From a virus, in the IMG/VR virus record IMGVR_UViG_3300020437_000003, positions 81,972 through 145,971 of that record: a DNA stretch of 64,000 bases. One strand, written 5' to 3'. The notes under the pieces are model-generated. The model had not been told where the DNA came from, made no database searches, and saw nothing but the letters and a program-made list of their open reading frames with translations. Every line of letters begins with the position of its first letter. Within the stretch, counting starts at the first letter, position 1. Made by a program: the position numbers and the translations under genes. Below, one piece after another: positions 8,342 to 18,446 of this stretch.

Positions 8342-10948
8342 ATGTCTGATGATATTAAAACATTTAAAAGCATTGAAAAACTCCTAAAGAGCATCAATAG
8401 AGAACAGACTGACTATAGAGACACTTTACGGGACAATGAAGCTTTACTTGATAGTATTCTTAACATTTCACAGAAGACCGCAGAACAAAATCTTGCGACG
8501 AGTAGACAAGAATTAGAAGCCTTAAAGCAACGACATCAAGCAATCATGGATAATGAACAACGTACCGCTGACGAATTCATTGAGGCCACAAAGCTTAATG
8601 ATATGATCAAAGAAAAAACTGAGTCTTTAGCGAAAGATACCGTTGCTGTTAAGGAAAATGCCAAAGCATTAGCGCAACAAAACGCTTCCATTAGAACCAC
8701 CCTTGGAAGATTCAAACAATTGACAACTGTTTACGAACGTCATGAGGAAGTCAATTCGGATTTGATATTCCGTATGAAGGATTTTTTCTTGACAATGGGT
8801 ACCGTCCGCGGCGGTATAGCGATGAGCCTTGTGGCCCTAACAGGACTTGTTGATTCATTTATCAGCTTGGCTTTCTCTGCTGATGAATCATCAAAAGCAT
8901 TAGCAAGACAAACTGGGATCACCGTAGAATTTGGTGATAAGCTCGCAGTCTCCCGAGACGAAGTGACTCGATTTGGTGTTTCATTAGATGATCAGTCTAA
9001 ATCATTTCAAGCTTTAAGATCTACGTTTACAGACTTTTCGCTTTCTAACGAAGATTTACAGGTAAAATTAACAAACTCAACTGCAGTCTTAAATCAACTC
9101 GGCATCGCAAATCAAGATCTTGCAGCCGGTTTTCAAAATACAACAAAGTTTTTTGGTCAAACTGCCGAAGCGGCTCTCTCCACAGCTAGTGATTTAGCAG
9201 ATTTTTCAACCATCATAGGTGAATCTCCCAGCAAAATAGCCTCTGACTTTGCAAGTGTTGGAACCTCAATAGCAAAATTAGGTTCGGATGGCCCAAGAGC
9301 GTTTAAAGACTTAGCAGTAGCAGCTAAGATTACTGGTATTGAAATTGGTCGTTTGGTACAGATTACTGATAAATTTGATACATTTGACGGTGCTGCCGCG
9401 CAAGCCGGTAAATTGAATGCTGCATTGGGAGGCAATTTTGTAAATGCTATGGATCTGATGATGGCGACAGATCCCATAGAACGTTTTGAAATGTTGCGTG
9501 ATTCAATTTTAAATACGGGTATGACATTTGATGACATGTCATATTTTCAACGTAAATTCTTTACAGAAGCTGCAGGACTAAATGATGTTGGCGAACTTGC
9601 TAAGTTAATGAGTGGAGATTTTACAGATCTTGCTGGGGCAACTCAAATGTCTTCTGCGGATTTTGCGAAACAAGCAGAAAGAGCAAAAGAAGTGCAAAAT
9701 GTGCAAGAAAGTTTACAAGCATCATTACGATCTCTTATAACAGTTAGCGCGCCACTTGTTGAATTATTTAGAGAATTTACTGTTGCACTTGAAGATAATA
9801 GGGAAGATATTAAGAAAGTTGCAGACATCGCCAAGATGCTAGCCGAGAATTCTCTAATTCCACTTCTTAAAGTTATGGCTGAATTTCCTAAGACAACACT
9901 TGCCGCCGGGGTTGCCTTTGGTGCATTTCGCGGCGCAATAATGAAAGGTTCAGCATCTATGCTTGGTATTGAATTAGGTGGCAAAGGCAAAGGTGGATTT
10001 AATTTATTTGGTAAAATTCTTGGTGGTTTTAGCAAAAAGGGCGCCACTCAGGCCGCTGTTGGACAAATGAAGATGGCTGGTGGAGCAATGCAGCCTCTCT
10101 CAGACGCTGCAACTCAACTAGCAGAAAACGGTGAAGATGCAGCCGGTGCTATTGAAGCGATGGGCGAAGCATCTGGCGATGCCGCATCTAATCTTTCTAA
10201 AATGGTTAAGCCAATTCTTGCGATTGGCGCTTCGATCGCTATGGCAGCATTTGGTGTATCATTCTTAGTAAAAGCATTTAGTGAACTTACAGGCGATCAA
10301 ATTATAGGTGCTGTTGGTGGTATCGCAGCACTTGGGATAGCACTTGCAGTATTTGCTAAAATCGCATTTGCTGCTGCAGCACCGACCGGCGTACTTGCAC
10401 TTGCAGTTTTGTCTATTGGTGCCGCGGTTGGTATAGCAGCAGTTGGTATGTCCTATTTAGTTGAATCATTTAAAGGGCTAGAAACAACTTTTGATACTAT
10501 AACTGGTATATCAGTATTCTTGGCTGTATTCACGTCTTCAGCCATTCTATTGGGACTAGCTGGTCCTGCTGCTGCAGGCGGAATTGTAGTCTTAGCTGGG
10601 GCTCTAGCTCTCCTATCACTGTCATTTGGTAGTCTTGGCGAGAAAATGACCCCATTTAACACGTTTGTTACTGGCTTAGCAACATTAACAGAGAACGTAT
10701 CAAACCTTGGGCTTGTAAAAGCAGAGATAGAAGCAATCGCCAATGCAATGGAAAAAATCCCAACAGGTGCTGGGATGTCAATTAATGCTGTTGCTGGTGC
10801 TGCGGCCAACTTCTCTGCTGCTCCAGCAAATATCACATACCAACCAAAACAAACAATTCAATTAGAAATCAATGGTAAACAATTTAACACTTATATAAAG
10901 AATGTGATTGGTGAAAGCGTTCAAGAATATATGAGACAACAAAAGTAG
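8342..10948 (+). CDS. Tail tape-measure/hub protein, gp29-like
   Basis: This 868-residue protein has a heptad-rich, charged coiled-coil N-terminus (residues about 1-140). Then comes a short hydrophobic patch, a long Ala/Gly/Ser-rich helical middle, and several hydrophobic segments between about 520 and 770 that could span a membrane during DNA injection. The C-terminus ends in a beta-like module (QTIQLEINGKQFNTYIKNVI). This architecture and the place after tube and chaperone genes identify a tape measure, which sets tail length and is carried in the tube. It is longer than T4 gp29 (590). Confidence 0.75.
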   Translation: MSDDIKTFKSIEKLLKSINREQTDYRDTLRDNEALLDSILNISQKTAEQNLATSRQELEALKQRHQAIMDNEQRTADEFIEATKLNDMIKEKTESLAKDTVAVKENAKALAQQNASIRTTLGRFKQLTTVYERHEEVNSDLIFRMKDFFLTMGTVRGGIAMSLVALTGLVDSFISLAFSADESSKALARQTGITVEFGDKLAVSRDEVTRFGVSLDDQSKSFQALRSTFTDFSLSNEDLQVKLTNSTAVLNQLGIANQDLAAGFQNTTKFFGQTAEAALSTASDLADFSTIIGESPSKIASDFASVGTSIAKLGSDGPRAFKDLAVAAKITGIEIGRLVQITDKFDTFDGAAAQAGKLNAALGGNFVNAMDLMMATDPIERFEMLRDSILNTGMTFDDMSYFQRKFFTEAAGLNDVGELAKLMSGDFTDLAGATQMSSADFAKQAERAKEVQNVQESLQASLRSLITVSAPLVELFREFTVALEDNREDIKKVADIAKMLAENSLIPLLKVMAEFPKTTLAAGVAFGAFRGAIMKGSASMLGIELGGKGKGGFNLFGKILGGFSKKGATQAAVGQMKMAGGAMQPLSDAATQLAENGEDAAGAIEAMGEASGDAASNLSKMVKPILAIGASIAMAAFGVSFLVKAFSELTGDQIIGAVGGIAALGIALAVFAKIAFAAAAPTGVLALAVLSIGAAVGIAAVGMSYLVESFKGLETTFDTITGISVFLAVFTSSAILLGLAGPAAAGGIVVLAGALALLSLSFGSLGEKMTPFNTFVTGLATLTENVSNLGLVKAEIEAIANAMEKIPTGAGMSINAVAGAAANFSAAPANITYQPKQTIQLEINGKQFNTYIKNVIGESVQEYMRQQK

Positions 10949-10959
10949 GAGACTGAAAA

Positions 10960-12126
10960 ATGGCAGAAAGTGATGATGGATTAGGTTTTGATAGTCAAAA
11001 ATATTTTCCTGTAGTTTTGGACGAAGATATATCAAGTCTTAGAAACCGTAGTACAATTATCGAGGACGACCCCTTCGATATCGTCGATGTCGATGCACGT
11101 CGTGGCCGTCGTATTGAGTATTCTTCGGCTACTGATAATATAGCAAATCAACATGAAGCTGTGATATCCCTTTTACATTTACCAAGCGGTCAAGATCTGT
11201 ATTTCAAAGCATTCATCACTTCGTTTAATGATTCCATTGCCCCATCGTACAATGAAGAAACTGTCTTCGGAAGGACAGATTCAATCTATACGTATAAAAA
11301 CACAACCAGAAATATTACTCTCAACTGGAAAATACCTGCGTCAACATATAGTGAGGCTTATGAAAATTTAGCTAAGGCACAAAAGCTGGCTCAATTTGTA
11401 TACCCAACCTATAAAAGAATACCTGCGGCACAGACAATTTCTCAGACTTCTTTAGTCAGATTAAAAGTTATGAATCTTCTTGCCAAGCAAGGTTCAAATC
11501 TAGCAGTGTCGTCCGATGACGCCGCGTTGGCCGCCGGCCAAGAGCGTGGTGATCTTCAGAAATTTGCTGGCTACAGATCTAATTCAGACTCTTCACAGGG
11601 CGCTATGGGCGTTATTAAAAGCTTGACAATATCGCACAATATCGAAAACCCTGATAATGGTGGTGGTGTTTTGTATTTAGGTAAAAATACTGTTTTACCA
11701 AAGCTGATTGAAGTGAATATGTCTTTTGATGTTATTCACGAGAACACTCTTGGGTATCAAAATGGTAAATTTATGGCTGGTGGGTTTCCATATAATACAA
11801 CTGATGGTTTAGTACCAGAGCAAACACCAGAGACTTTAGCACAATTTGCTGATTTCAATGAAGAACTCCAACGAGAGAGACAAAATGAAGCAGATCGTGC
11901 GAATGCATTGGCACGGTACAGTGGGTTAGGTGGTAAGGCGCGCTTTAACAAGGATGAAAATAGAATAAATAGACTTAGAGACAAAGAAAACTTAAGCGAG
12001 AGACAACAAGAAAAACTTGATTATTTAGAATCATCAAGGAGAGGTCAGGAATCCATCAATAAACAGGAAAGGGCGGCTGCCTATATTGAATCAGGAGATC
12101 CTGAAGACCTTTTGAGAGGTATATAA
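10960..12126 (+). CDS. Baseplate tail-tube cap protein, gp48-like
   Basis: This 388-residue protein has the segment FKAFITSFNDSIAPSYNEE (about residues 77-95), then FGRTDSIYTYKNTTRNI and a strand pattern typical of T4-like gp48 tube-cap and gp54 tube-initiator proteins, which resemble tube subunits and start tube polymerisation on the baseplate. The C-terminal 80 residues are highly charged (repeated Arg/Glu/Gln) and probably helical. It starts 11 bases after the tape-measure stop codon with a GGAG ribosome binding site, and is followed at once by a gp53-like gene. Confidence 0.65.
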   Translation: MAESDDGLGFDSQKYFPVVLDEDISSLRNRSTIIEDDPFDIVDVDARRGRRIEYSSATDNIANQHEAVISLLHLPSGQDLYFKAFITSFNDSIAPSYNEETVFGRTDSIYTYKNTTRNITLNWKIPASTYSEAYENLAKAQKLAQFVYPTYKRIPAAQTISQTSLVRLKVMNLLAKQGSNLAVSSDDAALAAGQERGDLQKFAGYRSNSDSSQGAMGVIKSLTISHNIENPDNGGGVLYLGKNTVLPKLIEVNMSFDVIHENTLGYQNGKFMAGGFPYNTTDGLVPEQTPETLAQFADFNEELQRERQNEADRANALARYSGLGGKARFNKDENRINRLRDKENLSERQQEKLDYLESSRRGQESINKQERAAAYIESGDPEDLLRGI

Positions 12127-12129
12127 ACC

Positions 12130-12468
12130 ATGTCAAGATACAAAAATTTCAGAGTATTAAATAACTCCAACGAGTATTATCGTAAACTCAGACAGAAAAG
12201 AAACAATACTAAAAACATTGTTCAATATGAAACTCCGATACTTAGGCACCCTACCGTTGCAGAGCGCGCTAGTATGGCTACCACACAACACATTTGGGTG
12301 CTTGGGGATAGATACTACAAATTGGCTAACAAATTCTACAATGATCCTACATTATGGTGGATAATAGCTTGGTATAATGCCCGTCCAACCGAAGCGGATA
12401 TTTTACCCGGTGACTTAATATTGATTCCCCTTAGTGTGGAAGATGTCTTAGATAATTTTGGAATTTAA
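12130..12468 (+). CDS. Baseplate wedge protein, gp53-like with LysM-type fold
   Basis: This 112-residue protein has a basic N-terminus and a C-terminal LysM-like module: WVLGDRYYKLANKFYNDP, then LWWIIAWYN and PGDLILIPL. LysM-type modules of this kind occur in T4 gp53 and in tail protein X of other contractile phages, where they join wedge and hub. It starts three bases after the preceding gene and ends three bases before the next, so the baseplate genes form one unit. Confidence 0.7.
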   Translation: MSRYKNFRVLNNSNEYYRKLRQKRNNTKNIVQYETPILRHPTVAERASMATTQHIWVLGDRYYKLANKFYNDPTLWWIIAWYNARPTEADILPGDLILIPLSVEDVLDNFGI

Positions 12469-12471
12469 GCT

Positions 12472-15400
12472 ATGAGTAGAATTGATGAATTAATCAAAGA
12501 ATTAAAAGATAATGGTGCAACGTCTGACCTTTTAACAGCAAAAGTTCTCGAAGAAAATAAAAGCACCTTAGACAATATAGGCTTGATATTCGATGATGGA
12601 AAAATAACATCCAACAAGGTCAGCAAAGCAAAAAATGCCCTCGCTGAAGCAGAGAGAATATTGGCTGAAAACAATCTCTTAGGTTCACCTAATGATGATG
12701 GTTACACACCCAGCGGCACTACTTTCACTGTAAAATTACCAGATCGTAACGCTTTTCAACCGCCCGGCCTAGCACCTAATTTTGATGCCACTGTATTTTC
12801 AGATACGGCAGGAACATTAGTTTCAAGACTAACAGAAGCAGAAAATAAATTAAAAGAAATAGATATAATTTTAAATGGCCCACCCGATTTTATAAGTTTA
12901 AACGCACAGAAATCTAAAATTGAACAAGCCATCGCTGCCCTTAATACCCCCGGTGGTGATCCTGATGCCAAAATTGAGCCTCTTAAAAAAGCCCTCGACC
13001 AACTCTACTTAGCAATCGGTGCTTTTCTAAATTTAAGAAATCAAATATCCCCGTTAGTCGAAGTGCTAGCCTTAATTCAAGCAGCAATTCAAGCCGAAGC
13101 TGCCTCAATTGAAGAAGAAGCAAATCTAGCTGGCATCCAAGCAAAAGGCGAATTTGTTGGCCCACTTCTTGCTAGCAGATTAGAAGATCAACTCGCAGAG
13201 CTAAATGAAAGAAGAGCGGCCCTTATAAGGATCCAAAGAGAATTAATTAATACTTTAGGTTTAGATCCTGAACTTCGCACCACTTTCAAAGAACAGTGTT
13301 TTCTTCAAAGATATGCATTCGATTTAATGAAAATTAGACAAGATGATGAGGCTAATGGTGTATTTACCAATCTTTTACCTTATGAAGAAGGGCCTGAATC
13401 TGGTAGAAATAGACCCCTAGCAATTTCAGGGATACCCTTCGGTTTTATGAACACAATGACAATGCCAAAATCAACCGCAGCCTTGTTTGATTTACCAACA
13501 AGCATTTTGTCACAGCTTCAGCCAAAAATAAGTCTTTTCAAAGTATATACAGATCCAGAAAACGATAAAGAATATGAAGTGGAAATTGATTTTCCATCAT
13601 CAATTGAATTTTTGAACAGTGAAGGCTCAAAAATAACTGCTGAAAATGCTCTAAGAAACCAATCAAGAAGAGGGTACGGAGTAGGAATAAAAAACTTTGG
13701 TTTTAGTTATGAGGGTTCTGACCCGTTTAGTGTCAAAAAGAGTATATCTGCTGATTTGTCAATATTTGCATCTTCCTTTGAAGAAATTTTACAAGAAAGA
13801 CGAACTAAAAACGGTAAAGTTTATTCATATGCTGATTTAGCCCTTAAAACTGGTTCCAGTAAGATGAAAAAATATACTTCTGTTAATCCACAAAGTAAAA
13901 TAAACACAGACGCTGTGATAGATAATCTTGATAAACTAAAATTTAGACTAAAAGCCATTGTTGGTTATGAAATGCCAACCAATTTAATTATTGGAGGCAC
14001 CGGTGGCTTGACTCGTAAGGAAATTAGTGATGCAATTTATAACAGTTTTGTAACTCTGAACCTGACACCAACAACTCATGAATTTAAATTTGATGACTCT
14101 GGCCGTGTTAATTTTAAAATTAATTATTTAGCTTACGTGGATGATTATTTTGATATTTCATACTTCAATATTTTCTCTGACCCAAGAGTGACTTCGGGTA
14201 TATTTAAAAGAAAGGTATTGAGAAAGTACTATGAACAGGAGTGCTTGTTTGAAAAAATTAAAGACTTAAAAGATCAAGAGGATAAACTTACACCCGAAAA
14301 TCAACGTGCTTCTTTGAGACGCATACTTGAAAAATTATTGATAAAGGAGAAAATACAACTAATCAACGTTAATTATAGCGAGTTAGGAAACTTTGTCCTT
14401 AATCCACTTGTTGATCTCAACTCAATTGTTAGTATTGCAGCGTCTCCAGTAGAGACACCATCGACTCCTACACCCGATACACCTAAAGCAGCATCGACTA
14501 ACTCTCCTCCTGAATCAGAAGCCTCCGGCGGCTCTCTTCTTGATTCTATTAAAGATGTTGTCACATCGGCCGCAAGAGCAGTTGCTGACGCCACCCTTGG
14601 GGAACGTAATGAAGATCTCGTTGGATTAGAAGGTAGAGGCCGCGGCCCTGTTTCATCCAGTGGCCCAGCAGTTTCACCAAGTGCTGGAATAAATTCTAAT
14701 GTTGACGAACAAATTGCATACTTTTATTTGTATGATTTAGTTGAAGTTGTTATGGACAACATAGAAGAATCACTATCTGAGTCTGGTTACGCAAAAGTAT
14801 TGGATCAAATAGATAATGTTCCTTTGGAATTTCTCAACGCTGAAAGAAAAATACTGAAATCTATGAGAGAAAATTTTAAAAGATATCGCGTTGTGTTAGG
14901 GCCTGTAGAACTTCGTGATCCTGCATTTCCGGGTGCTTATAATAATGGCTCATTGGCTGATATTCCAATATCGGTATCTTACTTTGTTGAATGGATGACT
15001 GAAAAAGTAGTAGCCCGTGATAGACTAGAATATAATATCAATTCTTTTGTTTCTGATATTGTAAAGAATTATGTTAGAAGTTTTTTGAACTCTGAAGATT
15101 GTTTTAATGGAGAAGTAAAACAAAGAATATCAACATTTTCGACAGCCGTTACATCTTATCGCCCTCCGGGTGCAGAAAATGACGAAATAAGCGAGAAAAT
15201 TCTTGATCAAATAAAGAAGACCGGGGAACTAGATGCAAGATTAAAATTGTTTTATCAAGGGACAGTAACCGTCTTTTCTGACTCTCTTTTAAATACAATG
15301 GGAGTTCGTAACGACAGTCGCTCTAAACGTGACATAAGTAGGGAGACTAATTATCAAATATATTATGCTGGTCGTTCCCAGCCTCATGATGCAAAAGTTG

Positions 15401-15957
15401 GTGATTACGCTATGGATAAAGAAAACGGTATATTCCACTATGTTTTAGGAAAAGATTCTGGTATTATAAAAAATATTGATTTGACTAGAACAGATGCTCA
15501 AGGTTTAAAGGAGTTAAGGTTTGAACAAGAGGGTTTTGATGGATTGCAACAATTAAGAGAAGTGTATAATGCATCTGTCACTACATTTGCATTTCCATCT
15601 GCATATCCGGGCACTTATATTTTTATAGACCCTAGAGGTTTTGCGCCCGATACAAACCAAGCTACAGCCACATTCAATAAATATGATCTTTCTAAGTATG
15701 GAATCGGTGGCTACTTTATGATTACTCGCGCTGAAACAGATTTCAGCGAAGGTTTAGCAGAAACAAAACTATCTGCTGTCTGGGTTCATCAGATTGATGG
15801 TGATGACACAGATTCTAATATGCGCGGTAAAATAGAAAATAATAGCTCTAGAAGTAAAAAGTGTAAGTCTAAAAGATCAATAAACAAAGGCTCATCTAAG
15901 GCCGCGCCTACTGGTGAAACAGCAGCATCGCCCAAAGATGAAGTTGGTGTACCGTAA
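12472..15957 (+). CDS. Large baseplate structural protein
   Basis: This 1161-residue protein has a helical N-terminus (about 1-270, Ala/Glu/Leu-rich coiled-coil-like). A beta-rich middle follows, with PKISLFKVYTDPENDKEYEVE near 350 and FGFSYEGSDPFSVKKSI near 400. A disordered Pro/Thr/Ser linker lies at about 660-745. The C-terminal region contains YPGTYIFIDPRGFAPDT and YGIGGYFMITRAETDFSEG, close to a motif I associate with hub-type baseplate proteins of marine T4-like phages. The last 45 residues are a basic, Ser-rich tail. By position it is a baseplate component; I cannot tell whether it corresponds to gp27, gp5 or a wedge protein. Confidence 0.6.
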   Translation: MSRIDELIKELKDNGATSDLLTAKVLEENKSTLDNIGLIFDDGKITSNKVSKAKNALAEAERILAENNLLGSPNDDGYTPSGTTFTVKLPDRNAFQPPGLAPNFDATVFSDTAGTLVSRLTEAENKLKEIDIILNGPPDFISLNAQKSKIEQAIAALNTPGGDPDAKIEPLKKALDQLYLAIGAFLNLRNQISPLVEVLALIQAAIQAEAASIEEEANLAGIQAKGEFVGPLLASRLEDQLAELNERRAALIRIQRELINTLGLDPELRTTFKEQCFLQRYAFDLMKIRQDDEANGVFTNLLPYEEGPESGRNRPLAISGIPFGFMNTMTMPKSTAALFDLPTSILSQLQPKISLFKVYTDPENDKEYEVEIDFPSSIEFLNSEGSKITAENALRNQSRRGYGVGIKNFGFSYEGSDPFSVKKSISADLSIFASSFEEILQERRTKNGKVYSYADLALKTGSSKMKKYTSVNPQSKINTDAVIDNLDKLKFRLKAIVGYEMPTNLIIGGTGGLTRKEISDAIYNSFVTLNLTPTTHEFKFDDSGRVNFKINYLAYVDDYFDISYFNIFSDPRVTSGIFKRKVLRKYYEQECLFEKIKDLKDQEDKLTPENQRASLRRILEKLLIKEKIQLINVNYSELGNFVLNPLVDLNSIVSIAASPVETPSTPTPDTPKAASTNSPPESEASGGSLLDSIKDVVTSAARAVADATLGERNEDLVGLEGRGRGPVSSSGPAVSPSAGINSNVDEQIAYFYLYDLVEVVMDNIEESLSESGYAKVLDQIDNVPLEFLNAERKILKSMRENFKRYRVVLGPVELRDPAFPGAYNNGSLADIPISVSYFVEWMTEKVVARDRLEYNINSFVSDIVKNYVRSFLNSEDCFNGEVKQRISTFSTAVTSYRPPGAENDEISEKILDQIKKTGELDARLKLFYQGTVTVFSDSLLNTMGVRNDSRSKRDISRETNYQIYYAGRSQPHDAKVGDYAMDKENGIFHYVLGKDSGIIKNIDLTRTDAQGLKELRFEQEGFDGLQQLREVYNASVTTFAFPSAYPGTYIFIDPRGFAPDTNQATATFNKYDLSKYGIGGYFMITRAETDFSEGLAETKLSAVWVHQIDGDDTDSNMRGKIENNSSRSKKCKSKRSINKGSSKAAPTGETAASPKDEVGVP

Positions 15958-15975
15958 CAGTGAGGAATTATTAAT

Positions 15976-17253
15976 ATGTCATTCTTTTTTAAAAGCAGCA
16001 ATGAAGAAGGCGCTAAAGATTTATATCAAAAAAGTCAAATTTACAATTTAGAAATTAGCGAAGACGAGTACAATAACCTGATTGATTTCGAGGTCGCAGA
16101 AAAATACCTGTACGGCCGTGTTAATTACTCATATGTTCCAATAGTCTATAATTCAAACGCCGTACCACTGGCTGGACTAAATAATACTAATACTAATAAC
16201 AACAATTTTGTTGCTGCACCTTATGTTGTCAAAGCGTTCAATGATTTAAATAATAAATTTTTAACCAAGACATTATCGGGAGAACTCAATACAAATGATC
16301 AATTTCTTGGTGTGCTGGAAGTTAAAAAAGCATATATCGATCCACGTGTGGTATACGATGCACATTTGACAAATATATTAAGCTTTTTGACCAATGCTAT
16401 GTCCGAGAGAAGTCGAAAATTTTCCAACATTCAAGAATTCATCCCCTTTTTCAATGATTCACTGCAGGCGATTTCTAAAGAAATACCAATTACCCTATCA
16501 GGATTTATAAAAAGTCGATTTTGCCCAGTTCATGTCAGTGGATTAGTAATTGAAATTGCAGATATTGATTATGCTAACGACGAAGAAAAAATTAGAAGTT
16601 TTAAGCAAAGCCCCAACTGGAAATTTTACCTAAATACTTGTAGATCATATGGTTTCCTTGTTGATTCTTCTAATCCATTTAGACTAATTGCAAACATTGG
16701 ATCTGATGAAATGATTGAATATGCAAAAAATGAACAAACGTGTGGCTTTAACAATACGGTCTCACTCTTATCAAACAATTATACCCCAGCATATCTCAAC
16801 TATCTTGAGTTTTATAAAAGATTTATTTATGATGCCTACAACCTGATGAAATTAGAGAGGTATCTAGAGAGAGAAATGTGCGCTGATGGCACAACCATCA
16901 CAAAAGAAATTGAAACCCTAAATTATAGTTTTAACGACTTTAAAAAAATCGTAAGCGACACTTATTGTTTAGAGAGCTATATTCAACTTAGGATCAATGA
17001 AGAGAACGCAGGCTTAGAGGATTATGAAATACTTAAATTAACAAAAGATACAATATCGCTCTCTGAGGTGAGAGGTGTGAATTTTGCCCTTAATCGTTTT
17101 GAAAAGATAGTGGGCCAAACATATAATTACAGTGGTTCCTTGACAGACTTATTTAATCGTGTTAAAATTAAAAACGAAGGTCTAGAGGAAACTTCAAGCG
17201 AAACTTTTGCTAGCGAAACTTCTACAACTAGTACTAATACATCGGGTTATTAA
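15976..17253 (+). CDS. Conserved phage structural protein of unknown function
   Basis: This 425-residue protein starts at ATG after GTGAGGA. It has aromatic- and Asn-rich segments and Cys residues at scattered positions. The stretch CRSYGFLVDSSNPFRLIANI (about 225-244) resembles a segment I associate with large hypothetical virion-region proteins of marine myoviruses. It ends with a Ser/Thr-rich tail. It follows the baseplate genes and shares its last base with the start of the polymerase gene. It is likely a baseplate or tail protein, by location only. Confidence 0.5.
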   Translation: MSFFFKSSNEEGAKDLYQKSQIYNLEISEDEYNNLIDFEVAEKYLYGRVNYSYVPIVYNSNAVPLAGLNNTNTNNNNFVAAPYVVKAFNDLNNKFLTKTLSGELNTNDQFLGVLEVKKAYIDPRVVYDAHLTNILSFLTNAMSERSRKFSNIQEFIPFFNDSLQAISKEIPITLSGFIKSRFCPVHVSGLVIEIADIDYANDEEKIRSFKQSPNWKFYLNTCRSYGFLVDSSNPFRLIANIGSDEMIEYAKNEQTCGFNNTVSLLSNNYTPAYLNYLEFYKRFIYDAYNLMKLERYLEREMCADGTTITKEIETLNYSFNDFKKIVSDTYCLESYIQLRINEENAGLEDYEILKLTKDTISLSEVRGVNFALNRFEKIVGQTYNYSGSLTDLFNRVKIKNEGLEETSSETFASETSTTSTNTSGY

Positions 17254-18446
17254 TGTATTTTCAAACACTTGACGACAAGTCTGAATGTGTCGGCATATAC
17301 AAAGATGGAAAACTACACTTTGATAATTTTCCTACAGACTTAAAAAGAACTTGGAGATACTCAGGTTCTATCAAAGATGATGACATTGAGTATGCGTGGC
17401 TTTATTGTCAAGGGAGAACACTAAGAGATGTATGTCCACCAGAATTTGAGAAAGAACTAAACTCAAGTATGAAAAAGATGGAGGCATTCTTTAAATCATT
17501 TCAGATAGCAAAGTTAGACATGACACAACATTGTATATTTGACTTAATACCTGAAGATTCATTGGCAAGTTTTTGTGAAATAAAAAACAAGATAACTGAA
17601 TATGTTTTCGCAATGAATGATAAGCCTGAAAACTACGATTTTTTGAATGATGCTCACAAATTGATTTACAATATTGGGGAACAAGAACTTAATATTGACA
17701 CTTTAGACTGCAAGAGCTTGTTTACTACAACCAACAACAGGCTTGGTTTGCAAAAGATTTTAAAAGGATCCAAATATATTGATTATAACTTGTTTGGCAC
17801 TGCCACAGGCCGCCTTACCACTTACCCTAGGTCTTTCCCCATACTAACGATGAAAAAGGATTTTAGGCGTATTATAAAGCCACATAACGACTGGTTCCTA
17901 TCCTTGGATTATAATGGTGCAGAAGTTAGAACTGTTCTATCGCTTCTTGGACAACCACAGCCGTCCGAAGATATTCACGCTTGGAATATGGCTAATATTT
18001 TTAGCTCGTCTGAGGTATCAATTAGTAGAGACGATGCAAAGGTGATGTTTTTTGGCTGGCTGTACAACCCAGAATCTGAGGTAATTCAGTCTGAGCTATA
18101 TGATAGAAACTCTATAATTGATCAATACTATGCTAACGGCAGTGTTAAAACGATATTTGGTAGAGAAATAGAGATTGACAGAAGAAGGGCGCTAAGTTAT
18201 ATTGTTCAAAGCACAACGTCTGATTTGGTGCTGGAGCGTGCTGTGGCAATATCAAAAATGCTAGACGACAAAAAGAGTTTTGTATCACACATTATTCACG
18301 ATGAGATTGTGATTGATTTAGCGGATGAGGACAAAAATATTGTCCCTGATATTAAGGCTGTATTTGCGAGTAATAAGCTTGACACATTTAAAGTTAACTT
18401 AAGCGCCGGAAAGAACTTTTATGATCTTGAGGAGCTTAAGTTATGA
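17253..18446 (+). CDS. Short family-A DNA polymerase, polymerase domain only
   Basis: The 397-residue product carries family-A polymerase motifs: GTATGRLTT (182-190); motif A, SLDYNGAEVR (217-226), in place of the usual DYSQIELR; a motif B-like KVMFFGWLYN (263-272); and motif C, HDE (349-351). The N-terminal 150 residues show no 3'-5' exonuclease motifs. It is much shorter than E. coli Pol I or T7 gp5. The Rhodothermus phage RM378 is a known case where polymerase and exonuclease are separate genes. The start codon overlaps the previous stop (TAATG). The catalytic Asp residues are present, so it may be active. With a DnaE-type polymerase also encoded, its role may be gap filling. Confidence 0.8.
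   Translation: MYFQTLDDKSECVGIYKDGKLHFDNFPTDLKRTWRYSGSIKDDDIEYAWLYCQGRTLRDVCPPEFEKELNSSMKKMEAFFKSFQIAKLDMTQHCIFDLIPEDSLASFCEIKNKITEYVFAMNDKPENYDFLNDAHKLIYNIGEQELNIDTLDCKSLFTTTNNRLGLQKILKGSKYIDYNLFGTATGRLTTYPRSFPILTMKKDFRRIIKPHNDWFLSLDYNGAEVRTVLSLLGQPQPSEDIHAWNMANIFSSSEVSISRDDAKVMFFGWLYNPESEVIQSELYDRNSIIDQYYANGSVKTIFGREIEIDRRRALSYIVQSTTSDLVLERAVAISKMLDDKKSFVSHIIHDEIVIDLADEDKNIVPDIKAVFASNKLDTFKVNLSAGKNFYDLEELKL

Noticed and set aside
9157-10836. Several minus-strand open frames of 120-135 codons inside the tape-measure gene
   Set aside because: They have no ribosome binding sites, lie antisense to a clear long gene, and show Ala/Ser-rich composition expected of complementary reading.
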